Assembly: GCA_013397435.1 (NCBI GenBank) | Contig: VZRG01000437.1 | Span: 447,704-511,703 of the forward strand | Length of the DNA stretch: 64,000 bases | Origin: Erythrocercus mccallii | Taxonomy: Eukaryota > Chordata > Aves > Passeriformes > Dicruridae | Direction: 5' to 3' | Shown: piece by piece, positions 26,604 to 39,400 of the stretch | Layout: every line of letters starts with the position of its first letter | Numbering within the stretch: position 1 is the first letter of the stretch | Position numbers and translations under genes: made by a program | The notes under the pieces: model-generated | Database searches by the model: none | What the model saw: the letters and a program-made list of their open reading frames with translations, nothing else | Told to the model about the DNA's origin: nothing

Positions 26604-26700
26604 TTTTTGGTGTTTTGGTTTGTGGATGTGTTTGGTTTTGTTTTGTTGTTGTTTGTTTGTTTGTTGTGAGTTTTTTTAAGTTTTTTTGTCTTGTTTTAGG
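26604..26700 (+). repeat. G/T-rich low-complexity tract with (GTTT)n
   Basis: About 95 bases, nearly free of C, with a short GTTT tandem core near 26650-26664. Same composition as the tracts at 23.3, 36.3 and 42.4 kb. Confidence 0.85.
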
Positions 26701-28549
26701 TTAAATAACATCAAAACCAGAATGTTGTGTGTTAAAATATCAGAACATCCTCACTGATCAAGCCTGCTTGTGTTATGAATATTAGGGGCTGTGACGTCTG
26801 CCAACCAAAGAGTTAAATCCTGCCTAGCTGGCACAGGATTTTTTGTTGCTGTTTTTATGTCCTCATTACACAGCTGTAGCCATATTCTGCTACCCGCTGT
26901 AGCCATATTCTGTATCCCACATAAATCCATGAAAACTTAAACCAGAACTTTTTGGTTTAAACACAGAAGTTCCTCCAGGACCTTTCTTCTAAGATCAGTT
27001 CAGGCTGAGTTTAATGTAGCAGAAAGCTGTAGTTTACAATCTATACCGAGAATCAACAGGGAATACAGCACAAAAATCAAAAATACCTCTAAAGAGTTTT
27101 TGAAAAAGAATAGTCTAATTCTATGTTGTCTGCAAAGCTGACTCCATTATTGGGAATAACAGGTATTGTCTGGCCCTGTTTTTCATACACAAGTATAAAT
27201 TAACTCTAGTTTAACTGCACTAAATGTAACTGCATATGAAAAACTGATGCACAGTTTTCTTCATAAGTAAAAGTGTGAGTATGAAGTATATTAGTAACAG
27301 AGTTATAAAAAGTTTACTGTAGATGAAATCTGATGAAAATCACAGGAACCTGACTTTTTTCCAAAACCTCTCTACTGGTATGTCAAAATGTTGAGAATCT
27401 AACATTTATTGAATTGAGACTCTCAATAGCAATATCTCCCCCAGACAAAAAAAGTGATGAGGGAAACAACATAAAAGTAATAGAAGGATAAATACTAATT
27501 CTGAAAAGGTAAACCTGTTCAAAGATATGAGACCTAGAAAATTAAGTAAGGCTTAAATTTTTCTGAAACTCTAGGCATTAAAAAGTTCCACACTCAGATG
27601 ATACTAAAATAACTTAGATTTTCCTGGGAATTCAAGCAGATTTGGACAAAGTTCAGGCAATATCTGTTTTTTACAGAATCAATTTTAAGTATTTATTAAT
27701 ATCATAATGATTTCTGATACTCTAACTATTAAACTCTGGAACTTACAAATTCTGTTTTAAAGCTGAATCTCTTCAAATGCTACCCATTAATACCATAAGA
27801 TGTAACAATTACCAAGCAACTGAGTTCAATATAACAAGAACACAATTTCCTATGATAAAATTTACTGCAATTTGATCAAATCAATACCTGCCTTATTCCA
27901 GGAACATTTCTGTGAAGATAATTGTAAAATTTTTTACTTTAAATCATTATCGGCCTTCTTTCAAGGCTGATAAAACCAATCAGGTAACACATTATTATAC
28001 CAGGTTATCATGAAGAACTATGAAGAAACCACACACAAGTTCAATTACCACGAAACTCCATCTCACTTTTCAGAATTGTACTCCCTCTTCTCCTCTGGGC
28101 TTTTATCAGCTTATGCTGATAGAAATAAGTTTCTGCTGAAGAACCCCATTTCCCATCTTCTATCTTGCTCATGTGCATCATCTCAGAGCTAATGGCTGCT
28201 TTGTGAGTTAATATAATAACTGGCCTTGTGAACAAGGTGCAGAGACAACTGAAGGCAAACAGTTGCACATCCCAAGTTTTATCACACAAGGTGCCACTGG
28301 ATTGAAGGACAGTTTGCAGTGACAGAATATTAAGGTCTGTCTGAACTGGACCGAGAACAACATGAAAGCAGTCCTTTGCACTCAAAACCAGAATCTCTAT
28401 TTATCTGTCATTCTGGAAAAGCTATGCTAAAGTTAACCTTCTGTTAAATTCCATATCGTGCACCATCTTACTTTATTTCCATCCTTGGCAATGATTAGTG
28501 CACACCTGCTGTTGATCACAGGTTTCTCCCCAGGTACTTTGGTTCAGGC

Positions 28550-29260
28550 TGGGTAGGAGCAACAGGACTCACGGCCTTGGAGTGACCTGACAAGCTGGAA
28601 AGACACTCGGTGACTGTGGGTGGAAGCATTCATTGTCTTTGGTCCCAGTTGGAACCAGTGCTAACTGGATATTATTTTAAATACTGGCACAAGGTCTCTG
28701 CAGGTTGTGGTTGTTTTCTCTTCCCAGATGATGATTCTCATGTCCTTTCCTTTGGTTCAGCTGTAACTATGTGCCCTGGGAAAGATCAGGCTTTGTGAGC
28801 AGCAGCTGAAGCTGCTGGTTGTGGAAGATCTGGTCAGTGTATTGTCTGTCTCTGCATTAGCTGATGGCAGGTTCCCTACACATCTGCATTGTGCAAAACC
28901 CTGAAGACCTGCTGGATTTCTCCATACATTGTGAGCAGTACCATCAGTGTCCAAATATTTGGGGCTTACTTTGTTTTTATGGTTTCTGTGGTTTTGTCCT
29001 GCCTCTTTTAGGTGGGGTCAGTGCGTTTCCATCTCTACCATGGGCTGCTGTGACCCTCCACACACCTGAGGCTGAACATGAGGATGATGCAGTTGTAACA
29101 TCTGGAATTGAATGTGGCTGCCTGACTTCTCCGTGTTCAAACCTCCTGCAGGTCCAACATGCTTGAGGTCTTGTTGCCCCCCAGGGACGTTCTGATGACA
29201 TTACAAGATTTAAACCCTCATTTCCGCTGATAGTAATTGATGATATACAAACAACATCCA
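28550..29260. other. GC-raised anonymous segment
   Basis: Compared with its flanks this segment has more G+C and carries overlapping open frames of 60-105 codons on both strands (plus 28610-28798 and 28864-29166; minus 28757-28954 and 28977-29261). No frame shows a domain I recognise, no poly(A) tail or LTR ends were found, and the frames do not join through plausible splice sites. It could be a decayed retro-copy or an old, unrecognised repeat. I assign no function. Confidence 0.3.
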
Positions 29261-30121
29261 AAAAAGTCTATTTCTACTCTGTGAAAAACTGTAGCATCTG
29301 CACTCTGACAGGGCAATAATGATAAAGCCATGGATAAATCTCATTACATTTGAAATAAGCAAAAGTACCTTACTTCATTTCAACTTATGAAAATTACAAA
29401 GAACCTGCCAAATGTTGAGTGAAATCTATCAACAACAAAATCTTTCACTAGCAGTTTTCTGAACATATAATTCAAAAATAGGAACTTTTGCAAAGATCTA
29501 TATACTGTCAATATGGGAAATCAAAACACAAGTACAAACTTTTCTAGATTTATATTTTATGACGAGCAAGAAAATATTCTCAGTAAGGAGATTAAGATAC
29601 GGATTACCATTGAAGGTATTTTAAAACTCCATGCATCTTCAGATAATATTGCAAAGGAAAGTTTTCAACCAGTCATAACATTCCAGCTCCTGTATTCATC
29701 CCTTCATTCAAATAGCATCCAAAGTTCTCCAGTGCAAGGAAAAGGGCAAGTGCAATCCAAATTAACCCAAGATTTCTTCACGCCTGTTTATTTTACACAG
29801 AAGATATCTATAGTTACCCACTTTCTGTAAGATCAAGCCCACTTTAATTTTTTTTAATGGAGGTATGTTCCACAAAACTGTAGCCTACGTAGACTTATGT
29901 TAAGGTCAGAAGACTTGTCTGAACATCTCAAATGTGCCTGCACATCTTTTCATCACAGAATAGAGGATGGTTCCAGGATCCATGACACAGACAATACATA
30001 ATCCCCAAAACATCATTTCCCAGCATTTGCTTCCTTGCTATGCACTGCCAGACCCCCTGAGGTGGGAGTCCTGAAACATTACACTGTCTCTGCAGAGGGA
30101 CACGCTGGCTGCTTTGTCCTC

Positions 30122-30141
30122 TTCTGCTGCTGCTGCTGCTG
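30122..30141 (+). repeat. Short (CTG)n run
   Basis: About six CTG units in tandem. The surrounding frame on the minus strand would read a short alanine run, but there is no supporting gene structure. Confidence 0.75.
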
Positions 30142-31610
30142 GGCTGAACAGCAGTGATACTTTCCTGAAAGCCTTACATATATAGTATGATGTACATATA
30201 CAATCTGTATATAATAATGAACAGCAAATGTTCAAGATATTTCAGTGTTATGATTTTCTAACTGGTAGAAAACCATATAATGTACTGAATTTAAAGAAAT
30301 TTCCAGAATATGTGACACACTGTAGCACTAGTACTCCTATAATTGTGCTAAAACACGACATGAAAGGATGAACTGAAATATCTGAGAACTCAGCTTTTTC
30401 GTCATGACCCCTTCTGAAACACTTTTGCACAACTTTTGGATGGGGTTGATGAGATCAGATGGTCTTGGCATTTGTTTCTTCTATCTTGTTTGTGGGAAGA
30501 TAGGTCCAATCAAGTTCTCTGATGTTGAATATGCAGAATTTCCTTTTGTCTATCTTTCAGTCTTTTCTTCATTTTCTTGAACTAAACACTGAAATGTTAA
30601 GTCAGACAAAACTCTCACAGTTTTCACAAGGAGCTTTGTCAATGTAAACAGCACAGCTGAGAATTCTTCAACACAGACCTGAGAATTCTTTGCACACACT
30701 TTCATCAAAACAAAGTTCTAAGGACAGCTTAAGTCTTGAAAACCATCCTACAGTAAAAAATAAGAGACTATCCACAGTGCAGGGAAAAAAAATTGTGGAT
30801 GATGGTACGGTATTGTACAAAACACTTTACCTGAAGTTTTGTTATAATATTGATGTGACTCATTTTCTTGTTTCCCTTTACCTGCATATTGATCTGGAAA
30901 ATCATCACTAAATCCAGTAATATCTACAGCAGATTGTTAAAATATCTGCATCTGAACTGTGAAATTCCTGCTCTAAACATAAACATAGCTCTGTGTGGGC
31001 ATTGTCACAAATGAAGAAATTTAAGAGGCAGCTTTCCACCCAGACACAACTGTGGTCCCACTTAAAAAACCTGCACATTTTCTTTCCTATCTTTCCTTTC
31101 TCCAAAACATCTGTGAGCACACCATATGATTCCTGCAAAATTATGCAGCTATTTCATTCTGTCATTCAGCAAAGATTCAGAATAAACTTTGTTTGTTCAG
31201 GATTTTTTTAAAAGTATACATCACTATTTCACAGAGAGTGTTTCCCATATTATTTGAGTAATGTCAGTCCTGGAAAGATTGTGTGTCGCTCACGTGAGGT
31301 CATCATTAACAGTAGGTTAATCAGCTTTCAATTAGCCACATGCCACACCTCCTGTTTCACTTCCTGTATATGTTCAATGGTGACAAGTTTTATATATATC
31401 GATATTAAAAATCCATTTGTAATTTTTTTCCTTTGCCATTTTTCCCCAAAAAAAGACACATTTCAAAGTTTATAAAACAAGAACCAAAGCTCTTAGTAAA
31501 ACGTTTAGAAATAAATAAAATTATTGTTACTCAGTCAAGGAATTGCTTATGGGTATTTCTTGCCTTGGTAATCAAGGATTCTAATTACAAATTTAAATAC
31601 AAAAGAGTAA

Positions 31611-32098
31611 TGTCACGGTACATGCCTTGTCCAGGGCCACGAGCAAGGGGCCGCGACACCTCTCTGCTTGCCACTCTGAGGATCAATTTTATTAACAGAA
31701 ACACAAAGCAAACCTAACTCCAAGGAAGGGCAGAGGTGAAGACCCCAGACACAGGCTTACAGTGACTTACAAACAGGGGAGGGCTCAGGGGAAGGCACAA
31801 ATCCTCAGCCAATTAGGCACACTTAGGGGAGGACCATGAGGTGGGATTTACAGTACAATGGCCAGAGGGGAACACAAAGGGTGGGAACAATTTGAACCAG
31901 CCACTGGAGTGCCAAAGATTAGGGGACTTCCAGAGTGCCAGGGGGGTAGGATTGACAGGTGGATAGGAAGAGTGACTTGGATCAATCGGGAACAAAGGGT
32001 GGATCCAAGGAGTGAGTGACATCTGTATAAAGGGACACAGTAATGACTACAGAATAAACCATTTGAGGGACTAGAATCAGGAAAAAGGCACCACCACA
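31611..32098 (+). mobile_element. Solo LTR, class II (ERVK)-like, orientation tentative
   Basis: The unit begins TGTCACGG at 31611 and ends CACCACCACA at 32098. The flanks are GAGTAA (31605-31610) and GAGTCA (32099-32104), a 5/6-match 6-bp target duplication, the size usual for class II and alpharetrovirus-like elements. Read on the plus strand it has a CCAAT box near 31811, TATAAA at 32026-32031 and AATAAA at 32053-32058, a compact promoter/poly(A) layout like that of avian leukosis viruses. Read on the minus strand there is also an AATAAA (31693-31688) followed by a GC-rich U5-like end, but no TATA box, so plus is preferred with reserve. No internal retroviral sequence remains. Minus-strand frames at 31813-32201 are chance frames. 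Confidence 0.75.
32026..32058 (+). promoter_or_regulatory. LTR TATA box and poly(A) signal
   Basis: TATAAA at 32026 and AATAAA at 32053 lie 27 bases apart near the right end of the solo LTR. In alpharetrovirus-like LTRs the poly(A) signal also lies at or just upstream of the start site. Assignment depends on the element being plus-oriented. Confidence 0.5.
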
Positions 32099-33285
32099 GA
32101 GTCACTAAAAAAAGAGAGGTAGATGGGTTTGGGTGGTTGTGGTGCATTTTTACCATCATTAAGGCTGCCATACATTTTTGGACTTCTATTTTTATCTGCA
32201 AAAGCAGCCCCTAGTGTTCTGATTTCACTGATTAGACATTTTTACAAGATAATACTTTTATTTGAAAATGATTGATCACTTCATTATCCAACTTTCACTG
32301 GTGTTTATAACTTAAACACAAAAATACACTTAAAATAATGAGTGTTGCTTTCATTAGAACGCATATTTCAACTCATTTCCTGACGATCAGCACAAAGCAA
32401 ATACCATTCTTTGGAGTGAAACAAAATTAATGAGACGTTAGGATCTGATCAAGAAAGATTCCACACATACATCTCTTTTCCTAATGTGGAAAGCCAAGCA
32501 TGTAAAATATTTTCTATTAATAGAACTGCCCCTTTCCCAGGAGACCACAGCTGTCAGCTGGGGAAGGCAAACAGTACCAGAGTGCCCAGGGATCACAGGG
32601 AGAGGGAGACTGGATTTCAGCTGAAGGCAATACAAAGAGGAGGAGCAGGAAGAGCCCAGGACTCCTGACCTTCAGAACACTGCCCTTGAGGCTCTCTCCA
32701 CCATTTTCCATTGCCCTAAGCAGTAAAGTCATAAGTCCAGCAGCAATGAGATTCAAGTTTGCCCAGAGTCTTCCCTTACTGTGGTTACATTTCCAGTCAT
32801 TTTCCCAGCCACCTCATTTTACCTGCTTCAGGTCTGCACTCCCAGATGGATACAGCACAAGCATCAAAGCTTTTTTTTCAGCAGGATACTTTTCTGGCAA
32901 CAGTAGGAAAAAAGCCCAAACACTTCAAATCATTAATAATTTTATTATATATATACAGGAAGAGATTTGTGAAGAAAACAAGACAATAAATTGAGAAGTG
33001 CTCTAAGGTGGCACCATTTCATTCATCTATCAGTAACTGATTTTTTAAATAATGTCTTATAATTTCCCCCATTAAAAGGAGAACACAGATGAAAAAGTGA
33101 TCTTAATTCCCACCTTGCTCTCAAATCTTTATTCTCATTTTAAATTCCTAACCCATATTTATGCTGAACACAGAAACATGTAAGATGTTTTCTCTGGTGT
33201 ACATCAGCTGAGCTCTAGCTGGATCAAGTCAAGATATCTCAATTTAGCAGGAATTTGTGTAGTAGAATAACTTATGATACGTGAT

Positions 33286-33319
33286 TAATAATAATAATAA
33301 CTAATAATAATAATAATTT
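33286..33319 (+). repeat. (AAT)n microsatellite
   Basis: About eleven AAT/TAA units with one C interruption near 33301, followed by a T run. Likely length-polymorphic. Confidence 0.9.
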
Positions 33320-36300
33320 TTTAGATTCCACTTGGAATGGTGTTCTACAGTCTTCTGATAGCTTTTACCCTTCTTTCCACCTTAAAACAAACAGAGCTAG
33401 AACAGACATCACAAGATAGGTTAACTCAAAAAAACCCTTGAAAAACTACCAATCCACACAACAAGAGCAACTCCAGCTATCCCTTATGCCCAGCTTTTTC
33501 ACAAAAAAACAGGCTTTGTGACGTACCCTTAAGAGTAACTATTTTAGTGCGCCGAAAATAAATGAGCCATAGGACTGGACAGTGAATTAAAGATTGCACC
33601 TCCTTCTTCTGTGCTGTGCTGTATTTACAAATATATACCATACACACTGCTCATGCCACACCACATAAAAATGAATAGTGATCATGTACCAAGACAACAG
33701 TTTAGAGGACATCGGAAGTTCCAGCATGACTTGTCACAAGATCAGCAGTGTCTTTTAAAGGGGGTTCGTTGCTGTTCACACACTGTGCCCTTTCAAGGTA
33801 TTAGCCATCATTCCAGGTGTTCTTTTTGGTTAGACAGGAGTGTTGCTGACAACTGCATATTTAGCATCCACTATTTCAGGACTGTAATGCCTGAGCATGG
33901 GCATTTAATGCAATCTTGACATCAGCATAAGTATGACAACACCCACAATGTCCTAATAACTGTCTATTAGCATTTCTATGAATTTAAAGGTCAGCTGTAA
34001 GAATTTTAAGTGAAATTTGACACAAAATTTAGAAGACACACTCTGAGCAAACTGCAATCCAGAGAAATTGATCTTACCTAATTTCAGAGATTACAGTCTA
34101 TAGGCATGTATAGCCTTAGCAGGTACAGGACTAACCACCTTTATAAGATGTTTCTGATCAGTCAGACTCTTTCCAAACTACAGTGCAAATTGAAGCATGT
34201 GAGATGTACATGAAACATTTGCAGATGTTTACATACAGTGATACCTAATTCTTGAAAAGAAAACCAAGTTTATTACATATTTGTACTGCTGAAATCATGT
34301 GAAAAATTTTCAGCTCTCCATGAAAGTAAGGCTTAACTCCCAGTGTCCTAGTGTGTTAAACACCATGCACATGTACAATGGCACATAGTCTCCAAAACAA
34401 AGGTGAACTTTGTTTGAACTTTGAACTTTATCATAATCTAAAAGTCTGATCCATGGTGAGGTGCAAGGAAGTTCTAGAGGAATGAAGAAGAGATAAAAGT
34501 TAGAAAAATAAGAGAACATCTGAGTACTTCTGAATTGACAGTGCAGTGTCTGTACTGAGTGATGACACTGTAAAGTGTCATTAGATTGCACCCAAACAGA
34601 GATTTTCCTTGTCATTAAATGCAGCTTTCTTTCTGTATACTGACTCATATCCACGTTCTTTTGAGGAAAACTTACATTCTTACAGAATCTTTCTGCATAT
34701 ATCTCCACCAAAGACATGTTTTCTATTCCATGAAGAATTCACTGTGTGCCGTGATGACAGGAGCAACTAGACCATATTCAACACTTACAACTGAAGTTTC
34801 AAGGAAAGTTTCTTTTAATTTATATATGAACTTTGATAAAAATTTTGGAATGTAATTGTTTTTATCCTGAAGATGTTCACTGAAGGGTACAGTACTAATT
34901 TATTTTAAAAGCAAACACATGGAGATCCATGGAAAAGTAGTTTGTTTAACAATTCTATGTATTTTTTCACTTAAGATATTATAATAAAACTCCTTAACTT
35001 CTTCAGAAAAATTAAGAAAGCCAAATTATTTTCTGGAGTGCTGACCACTTCAGCTGTCTGCTGATCTCAGCAGCGTTTTAGCTAGCAGCGCTTGGTGTTC
35101 ACCATGGAAACAGGCCCCTTGTTTGCTGAGCACAGAGTTAATCCCCTCTCCTTACCCAAATTTCTCAGCTACCTAAACGCAAAATGGAGTTAAAGAAATT
35201 CTGTCCTTGAAAAATGGACTTGGAGAATCTCCTTTGGAAGATAAATGGTTTTTAATGAATAATAAGCTTTAAAACAATCCCCAAAAATCAATGACTGAGT
35301 TATGCACACTCCAAGCAAGAGGCCCAGAGGTGCACTCCACTAGGATGAGCAGCATCTCATCCTAGCACATTGCTCAGTGTCTCAGGTTTAATATATGTGT
35401 TAAACCTGTATGTGCAGGTACTGCACGAAATGAAACATGCCCTCCCAATTTACCTCTCACAGAGGCTGGACAGACCAGTGACTGCACTGCTCCAGCTGCT
35501 CCACAAAGGAGACATGATAACTTGGTTTGTTACCATATTATGTTCTGCAGAAAGTGTCTGATGTTGCACTCAATTTCAAATTAAAATAAGTGAATTAAAT
35601 CAAGTATAAATAAGATTGCAAAACTGGAAAGAAAATTACAAAGCCATTTCTTAAAATTTTCTCTCTTACCTCAGCCTGGCTGTACCTGTTGCTGGATAAC
35701 AGTCAGTTAAGATTTAATCTTCTTTACAAGTGAACCCTGGAGGGATATGATTACACCTAATTTGTAGTAAATTACAGAAAACAGAGCATTAATTCAATCC
35801 TGTGTCACGATTTTTGTTCTTTAAAACTACTTTCCAGGATAATGGTTTTATGGACCTTGAAAACAAAGTTGCTCAGTTAGCCACCACAAAACTAGATTTT
35901 AAAAACTTCTCTTACATTTTGAAAACATCTAGGGGAAGGGAGTTTAAGCCTCTTCCTCCAAGCATGGTTCTATCAGAGTTCTGGCAATCCATCAGTTGCA
36001 CAGGACTGCTGGGCTGCAAGTGCATGAAAGCCAGAAAGCAAGGAAAGTATTAGTTTACCCTACAAGCTGATAAAAAAGAGTTATTGGCAAGTTGATGAAC
36101 ACGAAAAACCAGCTGTAAGGATACTTCCACTTGTAAACAGGAAATATTTCCTTTCCTCTCAAATACAACGAAGATTTGGCAAAAAGTAAATTTTCCTCTA
36201 TAAATGTGGTCACTTGTCATATGGCAGTCATGGTATTCAGAAGTGTGGAGAACTAAACTCTGAGTCACTCTGCACTAATAAAAAAAGTTCTGGGTGTTAT

Positions 36301-36338
36301 ATAATACAAACATCTAGGATGTTATCATACCAGGTCCA

Positions 36339-36436
36339 TGGGGGTTTTTGCTTGTGAGAGTTTTTTTTGTGTTGGATTTGGAGGGTTTTTTTGGTTGGGG
36401 GTTGTTGCTTCTCTGTTGTTTTTGTTGTTAGTGGGG
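36339..36436 (+). repeat. G/T-rich low-complexity tract
   Basis: About 95 bases dominated by G and T, with runs GGGGG and TTTTTTTT and very few C or A. Related in composition to the tracts at 23.3, 26.6 and 42.4 kb. Confidence 0.8.
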
Positions 36437-39400
36437 ATAATGCTGCTCCAGCAGTTCTGTAGATGTCCTTTAGAAAACAGTTAACCTCTATGCTCCTGGC
36501 ATATGCTACCAGACCACTACCAAGACAAATTAGGGTTTAGTGACAGAGGCACAAACACCCTCAGGCTTTAAATTTTTTTATTTACCCAGTGCAGAGGAAC
36601 TCTCTTAAGGAAAAGACAACTGAATCAATTTTCACCAAAATAAGTGAGGTCACAGAGGATTAGGTCTTTGAGGACTTAATCACACAGATTTCCAGGATGA
36701 AGAAATACTGAACCTTTCCTCCTTTAATTTTCCTTTAGTATATTGCAGTGGTGGCAGATCACTTACCTAACAGTGCTTTTTCCACCAAGAGGCCATGTAC
36801 CAATTCAGATTTTAAAAAGTTCTTGTGCCTTTTTTCCATGCTTCATTATTACAATAATCTGCTTTAATATATTCACCTATCGTATATTTAGGACCTTCAT
36901 TAAGAGTACTAGTCCATGAAGAGATTTCTATTCAGTGCATATATCATAAGAAAATGAAACATCAGAGATCATTTTCAAAGCAAGCCAAGGTCTTTAATAA
37001 TACAGCCAAACAATGCTCTATATACACTGGAATAATCTTTTCATTATCTTTGTATGAAGGACACTGACATCTTCTCATTTTTCTCAGTGACATGAATCGT
37101 GACACCAAAAGATTCTGAAAACTCTCCTTCATATATTCTTGCTTTGATGAAGCATGTCCTTTGAAGTCCTGTTCTCTGACTGCTTTTGACTTGTGCTCAA
37201 TTTGGCATAATTAAACAACGTATTATATTTACGTATGCAAACAAGCTCAAAGTCAATGAGCCAGCTGAAATGTCCTCTGCACTTGGGATCAAACCCTGAT
37301 TTGGAAGAATGGAGGTAGTTTGCCTTTTCTTGAGAGATGCATTTTTGAATGTGAGGTCAGAAGCAATCCCCAAAAGGGTTAAAATTATTACATATAATTT
37401 TCTGAAGAGTCTGTACCACAAATAATTACTGTGTATTGATAAATTGATTTTTGTTTTCTTGTTTTTACTTCTGGAAAAAAATTGTTATGCATCTCTTTTT
37501 TTTCTCAACTAAACATTTAGATGTTCAAGTTGATCGAGATGATCTGCAAGGAATTTTTCATTTGTGCCCACATCACCTGTCTTGCACTTGCATCTGACCA
37601 CTGATTTTAATAAAACTCTCTAAATCTTAGAAGACTTCCTAGAATGACATTTCAATTCATTTTTGAGGAAGGTTTTATAAAATTACACATTTTTTAGTTG
37701 AATCTTTCTCCTGGACATTTTTAGCAGGGAGAACTGAATAGTTTAACTTGGCCTTTACTGTAGAAATTGTTTAAGTTTTGTTTCATTATTGTCATAATTT
37801 CAAGCATTCCTCAAGATGTGCATCTTCCAGGCAGGGAGAATCTGAATATCAGTCCAAACAGTTAATAGCTCAAAAGTTGTATTGTCAAGAATATTTGTTT
37901 TTCCTGTAAAAAATTAAGAAGGAGATGAAAATTATGCCACATCAATTACCTTTTCCCTTGTAAGCTATCATTGAAATAAAGAAGAATACAGTATAATTCA
38001 AGTAAAGTGAGCAAATAAATAAAACTATAAATAAAATAATTTCACTTTATATATTGTACATACTGTCTTTAAAAGCAATGAGAATTCTTCTCAGCTAATC
38101 TGTTTCCACAGTCATCTGCTTCCTGCTAACAGCTTTTGTAGTGCAACAGTAGTAAAAACATTGATGCTCATAGATTAACTGGATATAGAGGATTCTTTTC
38201 ATACAAAAAAGGTATTCAATAACAAAGAAATACACCCACTGTTAGACAGTTTGGAGATTTACTGCATGTGTTACCTATATTGTATATATATATCTATATG
38301 CATTAACTGTAGTTTTCAGTCACTGCCTGTTTCAGTTTTATTTTTAAGATGCAGTGCTGTGTATGCTTTTTGGTACAGTATTGTATATTCTGTACAGTTA
38401 TTTATCAGACACTCTTACTGCAAAGGCTCATCTTGATAATTTTAATTACCATAGGATCAATTTGGCAATAACTGAACTATCTGGTATTTGAACACAGGTC
38501 CCAAGAGGCATCTTGGTTCCTTGGATCCAAACTTGCCCTCTGACTTAGAGATGCTTAGTTTGCAAAAAAAGATACACAATGTAGGTAGTCATTCACAACT
38601 GAAAATCACTTGAGGTTTTCTAACCTCCAGTATACTCTTACATTGTCAATTTTGAACTAAGTAGCCATGAAACTTGAGATTTTTGCACTGATGAGAATAC
38701 AATTTAAAATATTCCCCTATAGTATAATACACAGATGAAAAGCAAGCCATATCAAGAGGCTGCACAAAGAAAAAAAGAAGGGAAACATTTTTCCAGGGAC
38801 ATGAAAAATATCCCAGCCACAGAAAAGCTACTTTTTCATAAGAGTAGCATGATAAAAGTTCATTCCTTTTTTGTGTGATCAAAGACAGAAACCCAGAGAG
38901 ACCAGTACAGAGCTTTTAGCCTCTTATGGAGACCAAAGGAATTACTCAACCATAATACTTTCTGGAAAGAAACCTCTCTGGCCTCAATTTATGTGGATAC
39001 TACTGGGGAGTAGGTTGCATGCTTGTAGGAGTTTCTTCTGAAAATTCCTGGAGGGGTATTAAAGTTAACCACTCCATTCTCTTTCTGAAAGATAGGGTAG
39101 CAAGTTTCTTGGAAAATAATTTTTTAATCTCCTATACAAAGGAAAACTAAAATAATTTTATGGTTTTTTTAAAAATATCATTACTGGCCACATCTACAGA
39201 GTAGACACAACCCGGTTTCTTTAGGCCTCCGTCAAAAAACTCACATAAAAGATATTTGGAATTCCATTCCTGTTTTAAAACAGCTTGAAGGGGACTTTTT
39301 AGTGCGTGTCATCATTCTTCAAAGCATGATAGAGCCTAGAACTTGGTCAAGATGCATTTAATAGAAATCTATCAATAATAAATATGGATGGATCATTGAG

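Larger units (their letters stand above)
15958..31610. other. Anonymous AT-rich DNA with low-complexity tracts
   Basis: I recognise no gene, LTR or CR1 copy. Frames are at most 127 codons and resemble no protein family. Contained features listed separately are a poly-T run (19817-19833), two G/T tracts (23332-23402 and 26604-26700), a GC-raised anonymous segment (28550-29260) and a short CTG run (30122-30141). Slightly GC-richer patches at 24080-25100 hold overlapping frames on both strands that look like composition effects. Confidence 0.5.

Noticed and set aside
31813..32201. Minus-strand frames of 69 and 117 codons
   Set aside because: Both lie within or across the edge of a solo LTR and resemble no protein.
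34310..34717. 135-codon minus-strand frame
   Set aside because: Hydrophobic, AT-driven composition, no family resemblance and no exon boundaries.
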